Source: Raphanus sativus (lineage: Eukaryota > Streptophyta > Magnoliopsida > Brassicales > Brassicaceae). Taken from it: 64,000 bases of DNA. The position numbers and the translations under genes are program-made. Where the stretch lies: NCBI RefSeq assembly GCF_000801105.2, contig NC_079512.1, positions 38,457,848 through 38,521,847 on the forward strand, in the 5' to 3' direction. The notes beneath the pieces were generated by a model that worked only from the letters and a program-made list of their open reading frames with translations, did not search any database and was not told the origin of the DNA. Below are positions 1 through 13,283 of this stretch, in pieces (the first letter of the stretch is position 1; each line of letters opens with the position of its first letter).

Positions 1-3000
1 TTACGATAACAAAATTTCTGTTCAAGGTGCAGAAGAAACTTTCGTTGGAGAATCAGTTGGTTGTTCTTTCCAAGGGTTTCTTTACTTGGTGACTTGTAGT
101 GGCCTTTCTGTTTTTCTCCCTTCCATCTCAATTACCTCGAATTATCCTACTGTTGAGGCAGTTGAATATCTACAGCCACTCCAAACCACTGTCATGGGAT
201 GCCAGGGAAGAGACAATTTGAGAACAGATGAATCACGTATTCCTTGGCAACTTGAGGTCATAGATAGAGTTATATTGTTTGAAGGCCCTGAAGCTGCAGA
301 TCGTTTGTGCTTGGAAAATGGTAAGAAACCTACCTAACTTGTTTCATGAAGTGCAAACATTGGTAAATAACCTTGTTGCACTAAAGCTTTTAAATTCATA
401 GATTTTACCCTTTCATATTGTCCATTATGCTGATAGATTGATATCTATCTCTTAGCCAATGTGTCATGCTGAAAGAATTAAGCTAGTTCACCTTATGTCA
501 TGCTGCTTAGTTTGATTATGATTTTCGTATATCCCCTTGTTGTAACAGCAGAACCTCACATACTGTATATTGAGACTTGAAGATGGCTTATAGATCTGCT
601 TACGCTTAACTTTTGTTCAGAAATCTTATGGTACGCTAATTGAAACGCTGCTGTCATAGGTTGGGACCTAAAAATTGCTCGTTTGGAGCGACTGAAAATG
701 GCGTTGGACTACTTAAAGTATGATGACATCAACGAGTAAGTTGCTAGTAATCTTGTTGTGCTGTATTTTTCCCCACTATTAGAACCTTATGTCCCGCAGT
801 TAGAACTTCGTTCCGTATACAACAAATATTAAGAGAGTTATGCGTGGTTGTATTGGCTCAGTTGACAACTATGGTTTCTTTTGAAGGATGTGACTACTTA
901 GAGAAGAAAGGTTGCTTGTTAAAAATTCGTGTAACAGTATATGATTGCTTTCGTTCTGAATTCTTCCAAACTTTTTTTCCGACTAGAAGTAAAGTTTTGA
1001 TTGCTATAACTAGGATTTTCTCATCTTCTTCTTATCTGCAATTCTTATCCGAAGTTTCCCTCTTCTTGTTGCTAGCTAGATGAGCAATTATGCTGTATTC
1101 CTGTGATCATTACTGGAATTTTATTTGTTATTTTTAGTTTAGACCTTAAAGATTGAGATCTCTATAGACACTCTCGTGCAGTTGGTATGCATCCTCATCT
1201 TATGTAAGAATATGATAACGTTTCAGCCCCTTCTCCTGAGTTTTCCCTCATCTCCAGTGTATATATGTTTTAGCAATCATTATAATTTTTCATGTATTAT
1301 GTATTATTTTATATTAATCTCTACTGTATGAATAGGTCTTTGAAGACGCTTGGTAATGTGAAGCTGGCAGAAGAAGGCATGCTAAGGGTGCTCTTTTCTG
1401 CTCTGTATCTGTTGTCGCGCAAGAGTAGGAATGATACTGAGATTTCTGCTGTATCTAGGTGAGGATCATCTGAGTAATGAGGACATTAGGATAGTTTTGT
1501 TTTCCAGTTCTCAAACTTCATTGAGATGGATCAGTAACGCATTAAAAATTCTCCCTGCTTGGTACAATTTTCTTACTCATTAGCATTAGCATGTTATTTT
1601 AATCGTACTACTATGCTCCAGAGGACACCTTTATGTAGAAAAGTAAAGAAGATTTTAATAATTGTTACGCATTGCTTCGATTCCGATACATACAAAAGCC
1701 TCCCCAGCCAACATTTTTTTTCTCTGTATTCCTTTTGGAAATCAGTTAGAGCGTCTGGATTTAGTATATTGATTTGTCATGTGGCATTTCTAGGAAGCCA
1801 GTTTTGGCAACATATTATCTTGTCAGGTTTCTATTCCATTAGCTCTATTGACTCGGCTGCTTTTATGCTGCCATGTTCATACTTATTTCTATGTGTTGAA
1901 TGTAGGCTCCTCGCATTGGCTACAAGATTTGCAACTGAGATGATTCGCATATATGGGTCACTTGAATATCAGAAAGATGGACACATACTGGATGGCAGAC
2001 CTAGGACACGAATACTTTCACTTCCACCAGTTTCACGGCATGGCGATGTAATGGAAAATTCAAGGAGGTTGTCAGAGATGGGTTATCTTTTGGAGATCAC
2101 CCGGAATTTTCAATCCCGTATTTCCAGAAAATTTAAGAAGCTAGGAAAGGTAGTACATGGTATTAATAAGTTAATTGTAGAAATTGTGTGTTTGCTCTAT
2201 AATTTGACAGATGACGTGTGTTGTTACAGGGAAATAATGAAAAGTCACTGAACCTGGTAGACCCAAGTTCTTTGCAGGATGATTCTCAGCTTGAAGTTGT
2301 TCCAGATGCAGCACATGAGGAGTTTACCAATGAGGAGCTTGCTTTGACGCCTATGGGTAAAGCTGGCCAGGTCATTGACGAAATAAGTTATGCATCTTCC
2401 CTTGTACCTCAAAAGGTAGTTGCAGAGACGACAGTTCTTCCTCTGGAAAATCCGAAAGAGATGATGGCTCGTTGGAAGACTGATAATTTGGATTTGAAAA
2501 CCGTGGTTAAAGATGCCTTGCTCTCCGGTCGACTCCCTTTAGCTGTTCTTCAATTGCATCTTCAACATTCTAAAGACTCGTCTGAAAATGGAGAGCATCA
2601 TGATACGTTTACTGAAGTTCGTGATGTCGGAAGAGCTATTGCTTATGACCTATTTCTGAAGGTAAACCTGAATATACTTGCTTAGACAGAGTAGTGTACG
2701 AGTATGTTGTCTAGCACTTGACATTATTGATTTGTAGGGAGAACCTGGGGTTGCCATTGCAACTTTGCAAAGGCTCGGAGAGGATTTAGAAGCGTGTCTC
2801 AACCAGTTGGTATTTGGCACAGTGAGGAGATCTCTTCGTTATCAAATTGCCGAAGAAATGAGAAAACACGGTTTCTTAAGACCATATGAAGACAATGTAC
2901 TGGAGAGGATATCTCTTATCGAGGTATAAATTTCCTAACGAGTACTTGTTAGAAGAATATCTTGGATTTGCATGATGCTGACTTCACTTCAACTTCTTCT

Positions 3001-6000
3001 TTGCTTGACCTTGTGACAAAAGAGACTTTATCCTAGCAGTCAGTTTTGGGAAACATATCTTACTCGTCGAAAGGAACTCCTGAAAGCTGCTATACCTTTT
3101 GAGTCCAGTAAACTTAGTTTGCACCTTGGGGGGTCTTCTCTGTTCCAGAATCTCGAGATTGAATGTGGTGAGGTTGATGGTGTTGTTCTAGGTTCCTGGA
3201 CAAAAATCAATGAGAGTGCATCTGAGCATGTGGCTGATGAAACCGATGCAATTGCTGGTTACTGGGCTGCAGCAGCTGTATGGTCAAATGCTTGGGATCA
3301 GAGAACATTTGATCATGTAAGAAGTTCGATATAGCTATTCTTTCCTCCGTAGTTTAGATGTAAGAATATTTTTCTAAATGCACCATTCCGGAATGTTAGT
3401 ACCTCCAGGTTCAGGAGAAGCTCAAATTAAACCTACTCTGCATAGCTACCCGCTGCATATGTGCTTGCTTCTCAAATAGCTACCCACTGCATATCTTTAA
3501 TCTTGAAATTTGTGACTGAAAGTGTAGATCTGTAATAGTGATTGCGCCCTTATGCTATAATGCTGTTTTAGTTTGGGTTGCATTTCATATCTTCTTATTT
3601 GAACTAGTACATTGTAGAGCACTAAATGGCAGTCCTAGGAATGATACATTTTTTTTGTCAACAACAATGATACATTTAAATGAAGGGTTAAAGACTTTAC
3701 ATATCAACCTTGTATTTTTAGTATTAATCCCATAAACTAATTTCAAATAATGTTTGCATTTTTGGTTTTAGTAATATCTCTTGTTGAAATATTGTGCAGA
3801 TAGTTTTGGACCAGCCTTTGGTCATGGGTGTCCATGTTCCTTGGGATTCGCAGCTAGAGTATTATATGTGTCACAATGATTGGGATGAAGTCCTTAAGTT
3901 GTTGGATCTCATTCCTGAGGATCTTTTATATGATGGAAGTTTACAAATTGCTTTGGATGGTCCCAAGCAGTCGTCTGGACAAAATTATTCAGTTTCTTCC
4001 CATAGCGAGTATATAGGCTCCATCGAAGAAGTGGATGCTGTACTTATGGATGTTCCTTATATCAAGATATTTAGGTTACCTGCAGATATCCGATGCTCCT
4101 TGTGGCTAACAACACTTATGGAGCAGGAACTTGCGAGAAAACTTATATTCATAAAAGAATATTGGGAGAACGCTCTAGATGTAGTATATCTTCTGGCTCG
4201 GGCAGGTGTCATCCTTCCTAATTGCGAAGTTTCACTTAAGGAGGAATCTTGTAGGCCATCCCTAGATCTTTCTTTGTCCAGAAAGGAGAGAGGAGCAGAT
4301 GTTGATACCTTGAATGCTGTACACAAGCTATTCATACATTATTGCACGCAATATAATCTGCCAAACCTTCTGGATCTGTACCTTGATCATCACGAATTGG
4401 TCCTGGATAACGATTCACTTAGTTCATTACAGGAAGCTGTTGTAAGTGCTTTCCACACGTCCGTCATATATTTGTTTTAATATGCATGTTCTTAGTCGTT
4501 TTTTGGTTTGTCTTTCGAAAACTCACTATTTACTGAGACCGCCAAGAATCTGTCCAATGTATACAGGGTGATTCCCACTGGGCAAAATGGTTGCTGCTGT
4601 CCAGGATCAAGGGGCGGGAATACGATGCATCATTTTCAAATGCACGCTCAATTATGGCACCTGGTGCAGCACCAAACGGTGAAGTTAGTATTCCAGATAT
4701 TGATGAAATTGTTTGTACTGTTGATGACATTGCTGAAGGGGCAGGAGAAATGGCAGCTTTAGCAACTATGATGTGTTCACTGGTGCCAATTCAAAAATCC
4801 TTGAGTACTGGTAGTGTGAACAGGCACAGTAACTCTTCTGCACAGTGCACACTGGAGAATTTGAAACCATTTCTTCAGAGATTCCCTACCTTATGGAATA
4901 AGCTTGTTACTGCTTGTTTTGGAGAAGATATTTCTGGCAACCTTCTGCGGAGCAAGGCTAGGAATGGTAAACATGATCCACCATACGTTTTCGTTTATTT
5001 GTGCAATGATATTGATGCCATACTGACTCTACAATTTACCAGTCTTGTCAGAGTATCTGAATTGGCGTGACAGTGTATTCTTCTCAGCTGCACGTGATAC
5101 CTCACTCCTGCAGATGTTGCCTTGTTGGTTTCCGAAAGGGGTTCGTAGATTAGTTCAGCTTTATATCCAGGTATACATTTCTGATTTGTCTGTCGTAGGT
5201 TCTCTTCTGAGTTGTATAACACTCTTTTAACTTTCTGGAAATGAGGAATCTAGTCTAAGTCAATACTTGCACTGTAATTGGTAATATAATAAACTTAAGA
5301 AGTTCAACTAAATCGTGGGATGGTTCTGAGAAACTGTTTGCAGACATATACAAACCATTAGGCGGAAATGACTACTAAGATTTAGGCAGGAAGGAAAAGA
5401 ACTACTGGTTAATAGTAGTAGAAATTTTTCTGTTCAGTGAAATATAGAGCACACATATTTTCGCGCTGTTTCTTATACCCGAACGTCTCTGTAGGGACCT
5501 CTTGGATGGCTTTCTTTCTCAGGATATCCTACGGGGGAATATCTACTGCACAGAGGTGTTGAGTTCTTTATAAATGTGGACGATCCGACTGAGATAAGTG
5601 CTATATCTTGGGAAGCAATCATCCAGAAACACATCGAAGAGGAACTTCACAACACAAAAACTGAGGTGGTGCTATGATAATTCCGGTTTCTCTAACCTGT
5701 TGATGATGTCACCTTTGCGGATGCTTTGAATGTTTCAGTTTTTGTATAGTTTCCTATCGATTTGTCATTGTCTCAATTTTTGAAATTATCTTGATTCATC
5801 TCATTCAACATTTTAGTGTGCTTTGTATATTTACTGGCTGTTTATATAATAGCCACTTATTTTTAAATTGAACTGAAATTAGGGAACCGAGCTTGGACTT
5901 GAGCACTTCCTGCATCGTGGACGGCCACTTGCAGCTTTTAATGCATTCCTGGAACATAGAGTTGAAAAGATAAAACTGGAGGATCAATCTGGCTCTTTGA

Positions 6001-9000
6001 ATCATGGACAAAGAAATATGCAGTCAGATGTTCCGATGCTACTTGCACCTCTGACTCAGAATGATGAGTCACTTCTTTCATCTGTATGTGCTGGTCGCCT
6101 TACCATTACTAGATTAATTTTCCTTCTATCTGGAACGCATTCTTTTAGTTCATTTTTTCAATTGCTGTATATTTATGCCTGGATGACTGTTTTCTTTTGC
6201 TCTCCAGGTCATACCACTTGCTATCACACACTTTGGGGATTCTGTGTTGGTGGCTTCGTGTGTCTTCCTTCTTGAGCTTTGTGGTCTATCTACCAGCATG
6301 CTTCGGATAGACGTGGCATCATTGAGAAGGATATCATCCTTTTATCAATCAAATGACAATGCGGATATGGCACGACAAAAATCATTCAAGGGTTCTATGT
6401 TTCATGCGGTTTCTAGTGAAGGTGATCTAATGGGGTCACTAGCTAGGGCCCTGGCTAACGAATATGGTTATCCTGATATTTCAAGTGTCCCTACGAAAAA
6501 ACATACTCCAAACAGTTCTTCTGGTGCTCAGCCCTGTCTTCCTCTAATGCTTGTTCTTCACCACCTAGAACAAGCTAGTCTTCCAGATGTTGGAGTAGAT
6601 AGAAAGACAAGTGGATACTGGCTGTTAACAGGTGATGGCGATGGATCTGAACTGCGGTCTCAGCAGACATCTGCTAGCTTGCATTGGAGTTTGGTTACTC
6701 TTTTCTGTCAGATGCATAACATTCCTCTGAGCACCAAATACCTTGCCATGCTAGCAAGGGACAATGATTGGGTATGGGTCATGATAATTCGTCTTACATT
6801 TTTATTTTCTTACCCTTGAGCAATCCTTTAACCTGATGTATGTTAATATCAGGTTGGATTCTTATCTGAAGCGCAGCTTGGAGGATACCCATTTGATACG
6901 GTGCTCAATGTGGTATGTCTCTTTCCCTTTCACTGGTTTCAGAAATCACAAACAGTAACTTCATAGGTTAGTTACAAACTTTTCGATATGATTGTGCAAC
7001 ACATTTTCATCTGTCAGGCATCGAAGGAGTTTGGTGATCAAAGATTAAAAGCTCACATACTGACCGTTTTGAGACATGCCAACTCAAAAAAGAAGGCTAC
7101 TATATCGTCCTCAGATGACACAAACAGAGGTTTTTCCTTTTCCTTTTCAGAGGATGGAGCTTACGTCTCTGCTGAACTTTTTCGAGTTTTGGCTTACTCT
7201 GAGAAGCTAAACAATCCCGGAGACTACCTTTTATCGAAAGCTAAGGAGTTATCTTGGTCTATTTTGGCTCTCATAGCATCATGCTTTCCGGATGTGTCTC
7301 CCATATCATGCCTGACAATCTGGTTGGAAATTACCGCAGCCAGGTCTGAAAAAATTTTGATGACTGAAATTCAGTTTTGTTAGGTGTATGGGAGATCTTA
7401 ACGCATTTGACGTTTCCAACCTTTTTACGTTTCTGGAATAAAAAGATGCATTCGTTTTATCTTGGCTCTAACAAAGATCATTCGTTTCAGGGAAACTTCA
7501 TCTATCAAGGTGAACGATATAACCGCTAAAATAGCAGAAAATATAGCAGCAGCCGTGGTATCTACAAATTCATTGCCAACGGATGCTAAAGGTGTCCAGT
7601 TTCATTACAATAGGAGGAATCCTAAACGGAAACGGCTTATTACACATACTGTGGATTCATTGGCTTCAGCTAATAGTTTAAACACCTCAGCTGGTAAAAC
7701 ACTTCACTCTCACAAAACAGAAGCTGCTGAAGATGAAAAAGCTGAAGATATCAGTCTTACTAATGATTCGTCGGATGAGCATGCGTCTCTATCAAAAATG
7801 GTCGCAATGCTTTGTGAACAACGCTTGTTTCTTCCTCTGCTAAAGGCTTTTGATTTGTTCCTCCCTTCCTGCTCTCTACTGCCATTTGTCCGGGCTCTTC
7901 AGGTTTGTCTTACGTTTTGACCCACTATTTGCTCTTGCGTTTTTTGGGCCATTTGTTGTCTGTTTAAAATGACTTGACACGATATCTGGTCATGGATCTG
8001 ATGCTGTTTCTGTTTACCATGAGTGCATCCGCATTCGTTTTTCTCTGAGAGAAAACTGAGATGGAATTCTGCAAAAGCTAAAATTTTTGAAGTAACCAGA
8101 GAAAATAAGATACTAAGAATTTGTAAAATAACTTGGGTGTGAAATGCCGGTTTTTGTAAAATTCTTACTTTTATTGCTTCTTCATAGGATTATGACCCGT
8201 CTTTATTACTATTTCTATTGCAGGCATTTTCTCAAATGCGCCTTTCTGAAGCTTCAGCACATTTGGGTTCTTTTTGGGCCAGAGTTAAAGACGAATCAAT
8301 TCATTTTCAGTCAAATACAGCCAAAGAAGTCAATTTTGGGCCATCTTGGATCAGTAAAACAGCTGTTAAAGCTGCTGATGCTGTTTTGTCAACCTGTCCA
8401 TCTCCATATGAGAAACGATGCTTACTACAACTTCTTGCTGCAATAGATTTTGGTGATGGGGGATCTGCGGCAACATATTATCGGCGTCTTTATTGGAAAG
8501 TTAATTTGGCTGAACCATCACTCCGGTGGGAGAACGGTCTTGACTTAGGAAGTGGGGCTCTTGATGATGGCTCTCTACTGGCAGCTTTGGAAAAGAACAG
8601 GCAGTGGGAGCAAGCACGAAACTGGGCCAAGCAACTTGAAACCATGGGTGCCACTTGGACATCATCTGTTCATCATGTTACTGAAACGCAGGTAACAAAA
8701 CTTATTAGCTCCTATGCCAGAAAGTTCCCTTTAATTTGGATTCTGGAGGTCTAGCAAGTTATAAGAAATCATGGTCTTAGCTTAGCATATTGACCGGTGT
8801 AGCTAATTTTCGATGCTAGTTTCTCCGTCTCTAGCTAACGATTCCTCTTCACTGTATGATGGTTGTACACACATGAGAGTTGATTGTGTAGAGGTTCTTT
8901 TAACTCTAGGATGAAGCACTGGTTGCAGTGGTAGGAATTATCTGATATTAATGTCTCTATAACTAGGCATTTTCTCTTGCATAGCACGGTTCTACCAACT

Positions 9001-12000
9001 CAGTACAGATTGCATAAGCTTTATTGAGTATAAATGCTCCCTTAATTTGGTTCCGCATCAGGGAAGATTTGGCTCCATATTGTGTTTACATTTTCTTTGT
9101 CTTTGTAAATTAGCTGACTTTCTTGGCTGCAGGCTAGCTTTGTTTGTACGCCACTGGTTATTATTATGTTCAGGGATTTGTTGAATGCCCCATGTTAATA
9201 GACCTTTGATGTATCTGCTATACATATAGGCAGAATCCATGGTCGCAGAATGGAAAGAATTCCTTTGGGATGTTCCAGAAGAGAGAATCGCATTATGGGG
9301 TCACTGCCAAACTCTGTTTGTTAGATACTCTTTCCCTGCTTTACAGGTCACTTTTCTAATTGTCTGACTTGTAACCAGTTTATCTGTGGAAGCCTGATAT
9401 TGCTCCAAGTGATTCTGTTGCTTACTCTTTTGCAGGCAGGTTTATTTTTCCTTAGGCATGCAGAAGCGGTGGAGAAAGATCTCCCTGCAAGAGAGATCTA
9501 TGAACTGTTACTGCTATCCCTTCAGTGGTTGAGTGGGCTAACAACCCAGTCGCATCCGTAAGTGATCTTGTACCATAATATAATAATCATATTTACTGGG
9601 TTTTTGACTTCGGTCTTACCAATATCAGGGTTTATCCTTTGCATCTTCTGAGAGAAATCGAGACTAGAGTGTGGTTATTGGCTGTAGAAGCAGAAGCACA
9701 TGTGAAAAGTTTAGGAGCATTTAGTCCGAGTAGTACCAGAAGAGACATTGCGAATGGAAATAATTCAAATCTTATAGACCGAACTGCAAGTATCATAACA
9801 AAAATGGACAACCATATTTCTTCAGCAACAAAAAATAAAATTGGAGAAAAGCAGGACTCCAGGCCCCCTGGCCAAGCACATCAAAGGAACCAGGACACGA
9901 GCACTTCAGTATTTGGTGCCAGCACAAAGTCTAAAAGGCGAGCAAAAGGGAATGTCCCACAGAGAAGACACTTTGTGGATTCTTCAGATAGGAATACTGA
10001 GTTTGAAGAATCTTCATCACTTCTAAACATCAAAAGTGAGTTCCAGCTTCAAGAGGAAAATACAGGTTTGGAGATGTCCTTATCAAAGTGGGAAGAAAGT
10101 ATTGAGCCTGCGGAGTTGGAAAGAGCTGTACTGTCTTTACTGGAGTTTGGACAAGTAACAGCTGCGAAGCAGCTCCAACTTAAGCTTGCTCCAGACAGTT
10201 TACCTTCTGAGCTGATAATTCTGGATTCTGTTATGAAGCTAGCAATGCTTTCTACGCCTTGCAGTCAAGTACCATTGTCTATGTTGGATGATGAAGTTCG
10301 TTCTATCATTCAATCACAGAATCTAAAAATAGACCAACCTGTGATCGACCCGCTGCAGGTTCTTCTCTCTCTATCTCACATTTAAATGTTCATTCAAACA
10401 AATACGACGTATCCTTCTTTTTTTTTTTTTCCAATTCCCCCTATCTTTCTCTTATAATTTTCTTTTGGTTTGATCTAATGCTGATTGGCATCTGATGCTC
10501 TAGGTGTTGGAGAATCTATCAAACATTTTAAACGAAGGCAGTGGACGTGGGCTGGCAAGAAAAATCATTGCAGTTATAAAAGCTGCTAACATACTGGGCC
10601 TTACATTTACCGAGGCATATCAAAAGCAGACCATAGAGTTGTTACGATTACTTTCTCTTAAAGCACAAGATTCCTTTGAGGAAGCTTGTCTCCTTGTCAA
10701 AACACATTCCATGCCCGCTGCTAGTATCGCTCAAATACTTGCAGAATCCTTTTTGAAGGTAAATTAGCTAAACTATAGTATTTCTCAACTGGTATGCGTA
10801 TATGACACGATTATCATAACTTATGAGTTTTGACTTCAGCTCTTGACAAAAATCTGGTTTTATTTTATTTGATTAATTGGAAAACCCCTCCATTAATGTC
10901 TTGGTACTTTCTCTGTGTGTTTCTTTGTGTGTGTTCGTCTCTAATCTGTTGTCCATGTGCCAGGGTTTACTGGCAGCTCACCGTGGAGGATATATAGATT
11001 CTCAAAAGGAGGAAGGGCCTGCTCCACTTTTGTGGAGATTTTCAGACTTTTTGAAGTGGGCGGAGCTTTGTCCATCTGAACAGGAAATTGGTCATTCATT
11101 AATGCGTCTTGTGATTACCGGGCAGGAAATACCACACGCGTGTGAGGTGTGTGATTTTGTTAAAGCTTATCGCCTGATTGATTGTCTCGTGAATTTTTCT
11201 AAAACAGTGGGCATATAACATGTCAATGCTGATTTGGTAATAAGGAATGCTGTTTCCTTTTTCTTTTTCAGGTTGAGCTACTTATCTTATCTCATCACTT
11301 CTACAAGTCATCTACGTGCCTTGATGGAGTTGATGTTCTTGTGGCACTTGCTGCGACAAGGGTTGAGGCTTATGTTGCTGAGGGCGATTTCTCATGCCTG
11401 GGTCGTCTAATAACTGGAGTTGGAAACTTTCATGCTCTTAATTTCATTCTGAATATCCTAATCGAAAACGGGCAGCTCGATCTCTTGCTACAAAAATTTT
11501 CTAGTGCTGCTGATGCAAACACTGGCACTGCCCAGGCTGTCAGAAGTTTCAGGATGGCTGTTCTGACTTCATTGAATCTCTTCAACCCAAATGACCATGA
11601 TGCATTCGCAATGGTATGTCTTCAGTTAAGCTGGAATTAGCCGAGTAAAAGAGTTTATCACATCATGCTTTATCCGCTTACAACAATTAACTATCATGAT
11701 AGCTGATTGATAGATTTGCTTTTTGCCACTTAGGTTGCTTATGCACATGAAGCAAAATATTTTGGGATAGTTATTAAAAAAATGATGTTTTCAGGTATAT
11801 AAACACTTTGACATGAAGCATGAAACGGCTGCTTTGCTAGAAGCACGTGCAGATCAGGCTGCACAGCAGTGGTTTAGACGGTATGACAAGGATGAAAATG
11901 AAGATCTCCTCGATGCTATGCGCTATTACATCGAAGCAGCTGAAGTTCACACTTCTATTGATGCTGGAAACAAAGCTCGAAAGGCTTGTGGTCAGGCTTC

Positions 12001-12544
12001 CCTTGTCTCGCTTCAAATAAGGATGCCAGATTCCAAGTGGCTCTGTTTATCCGAAACAAACGCTAGAAGAGCACTTGTTGATCAATCTCGTTTCCAGGAG
12101 GCTCTGATCGTAGCCGAAGCGTATGGTCTTAACCAGCCAAGCGAATGGGCGCTTGTACTTTGGAATCTGATGCTCAAACCCGAACTAGCGGAAGAGTTTG
12201 TGGCTGAGTTTGTGGCGGTGCTTCCCCTGCAGGCTTCAATGCTACTGGAACTGGCTAGATTTTACAGGGCCGAAATGGCAGCTCGAGGTGACCAGTCTCA
12301 GTTCTCAGTCTGGCTGACAGGAGGAGGGTTGCCAGCTGAGTGGGCCAAGTACATGTGGAGATCATTCAGGTGTTTACTGAAGAGAACACGGGACTTGAGG
12401 TTACGGTTACAGCTGGCTACAACAGCGACTGGATTCTCTGACATGGTTGATGGGTGTATGAACGCGTTGGATAAGGTCCCGGAAAATGCAGGACCACTTG
12501 TACTGAAGAAAGGACATGGAGGAGGATACTTACCACTTATGTGA
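1..12544 (+). CDS. Spatacsin-like protein (SPG11 family), 3' part, 24 exons
   Basis: This is the C-terminal 2,514 residues of a very large protein like Arabidopsis AT4G39420; the reading frame is open at base 2, so the start lies upstream of the window. Exons: 1-320, 660-735, 1336-1458, 1906-2149, 2230-2661, 2738-2923, 3023-3316, 3800-4441, 4567-4966, 5043-5170, 5495-5665, 5883-6083, 6208-6771, 6853-6912, 7018-7343, 7491-7902, 8224-8691, 9230-9346, 9436-9557, 9629-10358, 10504-10758, 10964-11145, 11272-11613, 11794-12544. All junctions are GT-AG and the frame is continuous. The last five or so exons hold the conserved spatacsin C-terminal region (for example LLAAHRGGY and FSDFLKWAELCPSE). Animal spatacsin acts in lysosome/autophagosome membrane recycling; the plant role is not established and is inferred only from family. 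The small exons (60, 76 nt) are the least certain. Confidence 0.93.
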
Positions 12545-13283
12545 GTGAGTGAACTAAGAGATCATCATCCCTAAAGGATGCAATGTTGAGTATCTCGCTC
12601 GCTCGCTCTCTCTCGCTCTGCTACATCGTTGTGAGAGATCGATGATGGAGCTGTAAATTAGCCGGAGAACTGAAAAAGAGTTTGATGTTTTGGAAGAGAA
12701 AACTGAAGTTTTAAAAAATATATATATAGGTTTCTCAGTGTTTTGGTGTGTTTTTGTTGATGATTGGTCTCACAATTCTTTCCATTTTGTTTGTTCGTTC
12801 TTATACCTTGCGGCAATTAAATGGCAGTGTGGAGAGAGAGATATAGAGGTGTGTAGCAGTGTAATAACTGTCTGTTATAAGTTGTTGGAAAGATCACATT
12901 GTTGTAATAAGTTGAAGTCTTATACTTGTTTGTCTTGGAACGGATATTTCATGTTCCTGGAAATTTGGATAAAATAGTTTGATGATGCATTATAAGAGGT
13001 TTTCATAATAAAAGTGTCATGTAATGTGTTCATTTTGATGAGTTATTAATGTGTTCATCTTTGGTTCTTTAGGAGAAAGTACAAAAGAAAGAAAGTATAT
13101 GAAAAAAATGAAGATGCAATATTTAATTAATTAACGCGAAAGAGCTTATTACAAACTAGAGCATACAATAAACCCATTACAAAACTAAAATGCCCAACAG
13201 TTCAAATTCAATTTTAGACAGCTTGTTAATACTCTCAAGCTATGTTTTTGCAACAGAAAAAAAAAACAACCTTGAACATTTCT
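12545..13283. other. Convergent intergenic region, 3' UTRs
   Basis: This spacer holds the 3' UTR of the spatacsin-like gene, with a CT-rich stretch near 12596-12618 and AATAAA-like signals near 13006. The facing 3' UTR of the minus-strand P450 lies at its right end. I see no separate gene. Confidence 0.6.
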